This document shows, in pieces, positions 58,744 through 64,000 of a stretch of DNA of 64,000 nucleotides. A program made the translations under genes and the position numbers. The notes below the pieces were generated by a model that saw only the letters and a list, made by a program, of their open reading frames with translations, did not search any database and was not told the DNA's origin. Source of the DNA: Capra hircus (Eukaryota; Chordata; Mammalia; Artiodactyla; Bovidae). The DNA lies in the NCBI RefSeq assembly GCF_001704415.2, contig NC_030820.1, positions 45,242,036 through 45,306,035 on the forward strand, written 5' to 3'. Position 1 is the stretch's first letter. Every line of letters starts with the position of its first letter.

Positions 58744-59490
58744 AAATTATATGCTAAATACTGTACTATCGAAAGTATGGTTTTGATGGAGGAAAACAAA
58801 TTTTAATGAAAATAATAACACTTTCTAAAGGAGGTGATATTTGAGTCAGAAATTAATAAAGATAGGAGTATTTTATCATTATCATACACTTTTCTACCCC
58901 GTTGACTTTAGCTAAATCAATGCTATCCTTTCTAAAGTTTATCAACAAAAGAGCTGTCAATAAAAAAATTAAAATTATTGTTATTTTGGACATACATCTA
59001 GTTACTTAAATGATGTTTGTGCCAATCTTGTAGATGATAAGTTGTGTTTTGGTTGATTTTTTTGTTTTGGGTTTTTTTTTTTTTTTTTTTTGCTTTACTA
59101 TGATGAATTTGAAATGTGATGATTTTCAGACCTAAAAACACAAAAAAGTTAAAGTCAGGGAAAGAATGTCTAGAGGCATATTACCCTGACCCATTCTTTC
59201 TAACAGAAACTGATTTATATTCTGTTCCTGATTGTGATTGTTTGCTCCTCTGTGGAAAAAATTGATTTTATCCTGCAGTTCAAGCTTGGGTAAGTCAAAA
59301 AACAAAGTGAAATCAGCGAAAGTTATAAATGACCCAAGGCTGTGGAAAAATCTTTTTATTGCAAACAGAACTCACTCCCTACTCTCTAGAAGTTTTCATG
59401 AGTAAATATGTGGTAATATCCTTAGAATTTTGGATGAGGATTCCCAGGGCCATGACACAGCAAAATGCAGAGTCTTATAAAGCTTTCTAA
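58744..59490. other. Single-copy DNA with poly-T
   Basis: A T run of about 20 at 59072-59091 without an attached SINE or LINE. No gene. Confidence 0.4.
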
Positions 59491-59499
59491 CATGGGAAT

Positions 59500-59882
59500 T
59501 TTTTTTTTTTACTTTATTTTACTTTCAGTTCAGTTCAGTTTTACTTTACAGTACTGTATTGGTTCTGCCATACATCAACATGAATCCGCCACCGGTGTAC
59601 ATGAGTTCCCAATCCTGAACCCTCCTCCTACCTCCCTCCCCATACCATCTCTCTGGGTCATCCCAGTGCACCAGCCCCAAGCATCCTGTATCCTGCATCG
59701 AACCTAAACTGGCGATTCGTTTCTTACATGATATTATACATGTTTCAATACCATTCTCCCAAATCATCCCACCCTCTCCCTCTTCCACAGAGTCCAAAAT
59801 GGAATTTAGAATGATGGTAACAATAACCCTGTATGCGAGACAGCAAAAGAAACACAGATGTGTAGAAGAGATGTTTGGACTC
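59500..59882 (-). mobile_element. 5'-inverted L1 3' end
   Basis: 59500-about 59798 is minus-strand L1 3' UTR from the T-run (A-tail complement) to 'cacagagtccaaaa'. From there to 59882 the next UTR section appears in the opposite orientation ('gatggtaacaataaccctgt', 'gcgagacagcaaaagaaaca'). A 9-bp target duplication catgggaat lies at 59491-59499 and 59883-59891. This is a complete twin-primed insertion of under 400 bp. The left UTR also carries an odd 'cagttcagttcagtt' stretch at about 59527-59541. Confidence 0.93.
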
Positions 59883-59891
59883 CATGGGAAT

Positions 59892-62039
59892 GTTTATAGA
59901 GTCTGCTAATTACTGGATTTTTCCTCCTAAATGGCCAGAGCTAACTTACCCTTGACAACACTGAGTAATTTAAGTGCCATGTGAACTAAAGGAAAAGAAG
60001 TAAGGCCTTTGGCAACTGAAGAGTAACTTCAGAGACCATTAGAGATGTTTCAAGAGAATTAAAGTGAGGATCACCATGTTCTGTGCAATGCAATCATTTT
60101 TTCCCTGTATTTCAGTGAAGTTTTCTGACAAATGCATTGTAAAATGGCATCTGTTTTGGGAGTTATGACAAAATAGTGAACATATATTCATGGTATAAGA
60201 AGTGTCCAAGGAACCCTAAGCAGTCATGATGTATGGAGTATGTCTGAGTTACCTGAATGCAATCTCATTTTCCTTTTTTTTCCCAAATATTTATGTTCTT
60301 GCATAAACATGTTCATTATGTGTAAAATCCTTATATTAAATGTCAAAAAATGAACCCAAACAAACAAAAAACCCATTCTTTCTCTTCTACCTCCATTATC
60401 TGAGAGTTATTCTCATGCCCACTGCACTTTCCACCACATTCAGCATCTTCTCACAGTCCTCTTAAGAGTTACTATATTTCCTGTCATCCAGGCCCAGTGA
60501 CGGTGTGTGATTATTACTAAGAACAAAGCAAGTGCCCTTAATAAAAAGACTGTATCTAGATACTGGGGTGAGACAGTCTTAAATGATTAGTATTCCACTT
60601 CCTACCTGCATACCATTTTAAACTCAATAAACTAAATTAGACTGAATGACTATTCTGTTTTTGCATTGGTTTACTTCTTTTGTATTGTTCAACTAATCTT
60701 TTCTTCCAATAATTGGGCTTTTGTATCAGACTGCTTATAAAGTATAAAATAAACTAGGAGTAAGAAAGAATCAAGCATTTTTCATAATATAAAGAAATAG
60801 GGAAAACAGCCTCCCACTGTTTCCTGATTTATTTTCAGCCAGTCCACCTGTAACATATTGAGGGCTGAGTAAATACAAAATGTCACCTCTTCCTGTCTGT
60901 TTCCTTCCAACTACCTTCCTTCTCCTCTTTCCTTAGAATCCTGAAATGTAAGATTTCATGATCACTATCTTCCAAATTGCCTCTCACTATCACATTCTCA
61001 TTCCTGCCCTCTTGATTCTTAGAATGGGTCAAGAATATCCTGCTGCCTACCACATTTCTCTAGGCTATTTGTCAGAAAAGAAGGGTAAAATCCAATCACA
61101 ACAAATGAGTGTGTTCTACTAACTCTCTGAGCTATTCTCCACACTTTTTAAAAGCATAACATAGTGAATCTATTTAAAAGACATGGCCCGTGCCTATACA
61201 ACAATTTCCAGAGTTCAGTCTTGATTGAATATGTATACTTTAATAATGGAAAAAAATTAGACTTCAACCATTTATAAAATACAGTGCATTTATCCTACAT
61301 GCTCAAAACATTTAGCCAAATTATAAACAACATTTTACTTTACCACTCATAATTTTCAGCTATTATTTAATGCATATAGTTTACTTATTTCCTATTTCTA
61401 TACTATCCATAAACATTTAAATACCAGAGGTATTTTTTAAATATATTTATTCATATTTATTTACTGCTTATATTCTTTAATGAATAAATCATCTGCAAAG
61501 GTATTATGAGGAATTTTTGCTTCCAATAATGTCAGACAATCTTTAATACACTTCAAAGGTTTAAAATCCTACAGAATATATTTTTCTGATGGCTCTGTAA
61601 ATCACACAGTACTTCTACAACATCACCATAAATTCAGAAATTAAGGAGACTCCTTCTAAATTACCCATAGGGTAAAGAATAAATATGAAGAATACTAGAA
61701 AGTATTATAACTATAAAACTGCTTTCCCAACATTTTAATATGAAGCTTTTAATACGAAATTTATTCTTCTTTTTAAATTTGAGATAAATGTTTCTGTAAT
61801 TAATTTTCAGAAAAAAATGAAAAGAATATAAAAGATAAGGATAGAAACATGAAATATCCTATAAACATGCTCTAAATAGGTAAGTAAAATCTAGAATAGC
61901 TCTTCGAAAAAAATTAATAAAACTGATAAACTCATGGGAACACTGATCAAGACAAAAGACAAAACAGAAACAATCAATATCAGAAATGACAGTGTACATC
62001 ATTATTAATCTCAAAGATGTAACAAAGATAATAACAACA
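59892..62039. other. Single-copy AT-rich DNA
   Basis: About 2.1 kb with no confidently named repeat and no frames over 80 codons. I see no gene. Confidence 0.4.
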
Positions 62040-62130
62040 GGGACGTCCCCAGTGGTCCAGTGGTTAAGACTCTGAGCTTTCATTGCAGGAGGCATGGGTT
62101 CTATCCCTGGACTGGGAACTAAGATCCCAT
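62040..62130 (+). mobile_element. CHR-type SINE head (plus)
   Basis: tRNA-like head ('gtccccagtggtccagtggt', 'ggttctatccctggactgg') ending near 'aagatcccat'. No poly-A tail, so probably 3'-truncated or decayed. Confidence 0.8.
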
Positions 62131-62217
62131 TAGATAAAGGATGATGCCAAATATATTTATGGGAAAATTTCAATGATTATGGGTTGTAGATTAAATAGAT
62201 TAATCTTAGAAAATATG

Positions 62218-62233
62218 TATATATATATATATA
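62218..62233 (+). repeat. (AT)n microsatellite
   Basis: Short perfect AT run. Confidence 0.85.
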
Positions 62234-62239
62234 ATTTTT

Positions 62240-62395
62240 TCTTCCATTTCTAGTTTGTTGAGTGTTTTTGCCATGAAAATGTGTTGGACTTTGTCAAATG
62301 GCTTTTATGCATTGAGATGATCATATATGGTTTTTTTCTTTACTCTGTTGCTATTACATACTCTGGTAATGTAGACTGAGTTTCAAATATTGAGC
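62240..62395 (-). mobile_element. Old L1 ORF2 fragment (minus)
   Basis: 'gaaaatgtgttggactttgt', 'caaatggcttttatgcattg' and 'agatgatcatatatggtttt' form the reverse strand of the conserved L1 ORF2 RT region. Confidence 0.75.
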
Positions 62396-62569
62396 CCACC
62401 CTCTCCCCTCCACTCTGGATATTCCTATGGCTCGAATCTTTACTCATTTCCATCTGTTTTTTAAACACCACCAGTTACTAACGTCTACTGTGACCACTGC
62501 ACTAGTCCTGATTTATTCCTTTTTTTTTTTCCTATAAAACAAGATGGCTAGAAATGGATTCTTTTAGTT

Positions 62570-63245
62570 TTAATTTATGTTGAAATGTCCTACTTTTCTC
62601 TTCATGTCTGATGGTGGTTTCACAAAATACAAACATCGTGGCTGAATATTTTCAGGGTTTTGAATAAGTACCCTGAAAGGCTACTTATAAGGCTGCCTGC
62701 TAGCCTACATTTTGATGATGAAAAATCAATGCTAATCTTCTTGATCTCCCCAAAATACAAAGTCCCCCTTATCTCCTGCTGGTCTTAAGATTTTGTCTTT
62801 AACTTTGTCTTTCAGCCACTTGACCATGATGAATCTGTGTTGTTCCCAAGTGTGGTTCATTGAGTTTCTTCAAGGTATAAAGTATATTTTATATTTTAAT
62901 ATTAATATTAATTAAAATATTAATATTTTAAATCAAATTTGGAAAAATTTAGTTTGGTCATTATTCCTTCAAATATTTTTTCTTCTCCCTTTTTCTCTTT
63001 TCTGGTTTTTATTTTATACATACTTTTAAATGCCTAACATTCCCCATCAATATTTCAATATCTTTCACATTATTACTTGAGTTATACACTTTCTATTTAC
63101 ATATCTTCAAATTCACTGACTTTTCTGTTAATTCAAATCTATTGTTGACATCAATTAATTAATTTTCCATTTAAGTCACTATAATTTTTAGCTCCCAATT
63201 AATATTTTTTTATAGACTCTATTTCTCTTTTATTTTTCTTAATTG
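62570..63245 (-). mobile_element. Old L1/HAL1 fragment (minus)
   Basis: Reverse-strand L1/HAL1 sequence ('aactttgtctttcagccact', 'gaccatgatgaatctgtgtt', 'tggtcattattccttcaaat', 'cttcaaattcactgactttt'). A palindromic AT block at 62885-62932 looks like a local insertion or expansion. Cut at right by the BovB insertion. Confidence 0.6.
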
Positions 63246-64000
63246 CTGTGAAAGTGCTGCACTCAGTACACCAGCAAATTTGGAAAGCTCAGCAGTGGCC
63301 ACAAGACTGGAAAAGGTCAGTTTTCATTCCAATCCCAAAGAAAGACAATGCCAAAGAATGCTCAAACTACCACACAATTGCACTCATCTCACATGCTAGT
63401 AAAGTAATGCTCAAAATTCTCCAAGCCAGGCTTCAGCAATACATGAAACATGAACTTCCAGATGTTCAAGCTGGTTTTAGAAAAGGCAGAAGAGCCAGAG
63501 ATCAAATTGCCAACATCTGCTGGATCATCAAAAAAGGAAGAGAGTTCCGGAAAAATATCTATTTCTGCTTTATTGACTATGCCAAACCTTTGACGATGTG
63601 GATCACCACAAACTGTAGAAAATTCTTAAAGAGGGGAATACCAGGCCACCTGACCTGCCTCCTGAGAAACCTATATGCAGGTCAAGAAGCAACAGCTAGA
63701 ACTGGACATGGAACAACAGACTGGTTCCAAATTGGGAAAGGAGTATGTCAAGGCTGTATATTGTCACCTTGCTTATTTAACTTATATGCAGAGTACATCA
63801 TGAGAAACGCTGGACTGGAAGAAACACAAGCTGGAATCAAGACTGCCAGGAGAAATATCAATAACCTCAGATATGCAGATGACGCCACCCTTATGGCAGT
63901 AAGTGAAGAGGAACTAAAAAGCCTCTTGATGAAAGTGAAAGAGGAGAATGAAAAAGTTGGCTTAAAGCTCAACATTCAGAAAACGAAGATCATGGCATCT
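63246..64000 (+). mobile_element. BovB LINE (plus), runs off the window
   Basis: 5'-truncated at 'gctgtgaaagtgctgcactc' and continuing beyond 64000. It covers the RT fingers, motif A (damaged: 'gccaaacctttgacgatgtg' has lost bases), motif B, and an intact YADD codon block at about 63865. An in-frame stop ('aaactgtagaaaattc') lies near 63617. The 3' end and right target duplication are outside the window. Confidence 0.95.

Overview
This window is vertebrate nuclear DNA, almost certainly from a bovid ruminant (cattle, sheep or goat type; I cannot separate these by eye). The diagnosis rests on repeats typical of ruminants and sitting at high density: RTE-class BovB LINEs, tRNA-derived Bov-tA SINEs, dimeric BOV-A2 SINEs with (AGC)n tails, CHR-type SINEs and young ruminant L1 3' ends. 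No functional host gene, exon series, rRNA, tRNA, CRISPR array or bacterial-type operon was recognised. The window reads as intergenic or deep intronic sequence.

Layout. 1-6.2 kb is mostly single-copy, with one MIR, one Bov-tA and one BOV-A2 half. 6.2-8.2 kb holds old L1 pieces and a 1.6 kb BovB on the minus strand. 8.6-13.1 kb is SINE-rich and contains a multi-layer nest: an old L1 (-) interrupted by a CHR SINE, a mariner MITE, a younger L1 (+) that itself carries a BovB (-), and a Bov-tA. 13-24 kb is mainly single-copy with scattered SINEs, MIRs and an old L1 split by a BovB end. 24.9-25.8 kb is a young L1 (-) split by a Bov-tA. 25.9-33 kb is mostly single-copy. 33.5-36.4 kb holds a BovB end and a BovB nested head-on inside another BovB. 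36.4-40.9 kb is the longest unrecognised stretch. 40.9-45.4 kb contains two BovB copies in the same direction; the second has its whole endonuclease/reverse transcriptase region, broken by stops and frameshifts, and a 5' inversion. 47.2-53.6 kb is a block of old L1 (+) hosting a young composite L1 (-) and six SINEs. 54-64 kb is AT-rich single-copy DNA with a dimeric Bov-tA, a BOV-A2, an old BovB end, a 5'-inverted L1, and another BovB running off the right edge.

The only long protein-coding potential is retrotransposon-derived: BovB endonuclease/RT pieces and L1 ORF2 C-termini, all disrupted. For many insertions the target-site duplications (TSDs) can be read directly, so the order of integration can be reconstructed. 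The most notable items are the 5'-inverted BovB, the BovB-in-BovB inverted repeat, the five-component nest, a composite L1 with a 17-bp TSD, a 1.5-mer Bov-tA integrated as one unit, and two local duplications (9146-9277 with 10674-10805, and 54555-54681 with 56212-56339) that I could not assign to a known repeat. I found no convincing new biological system.
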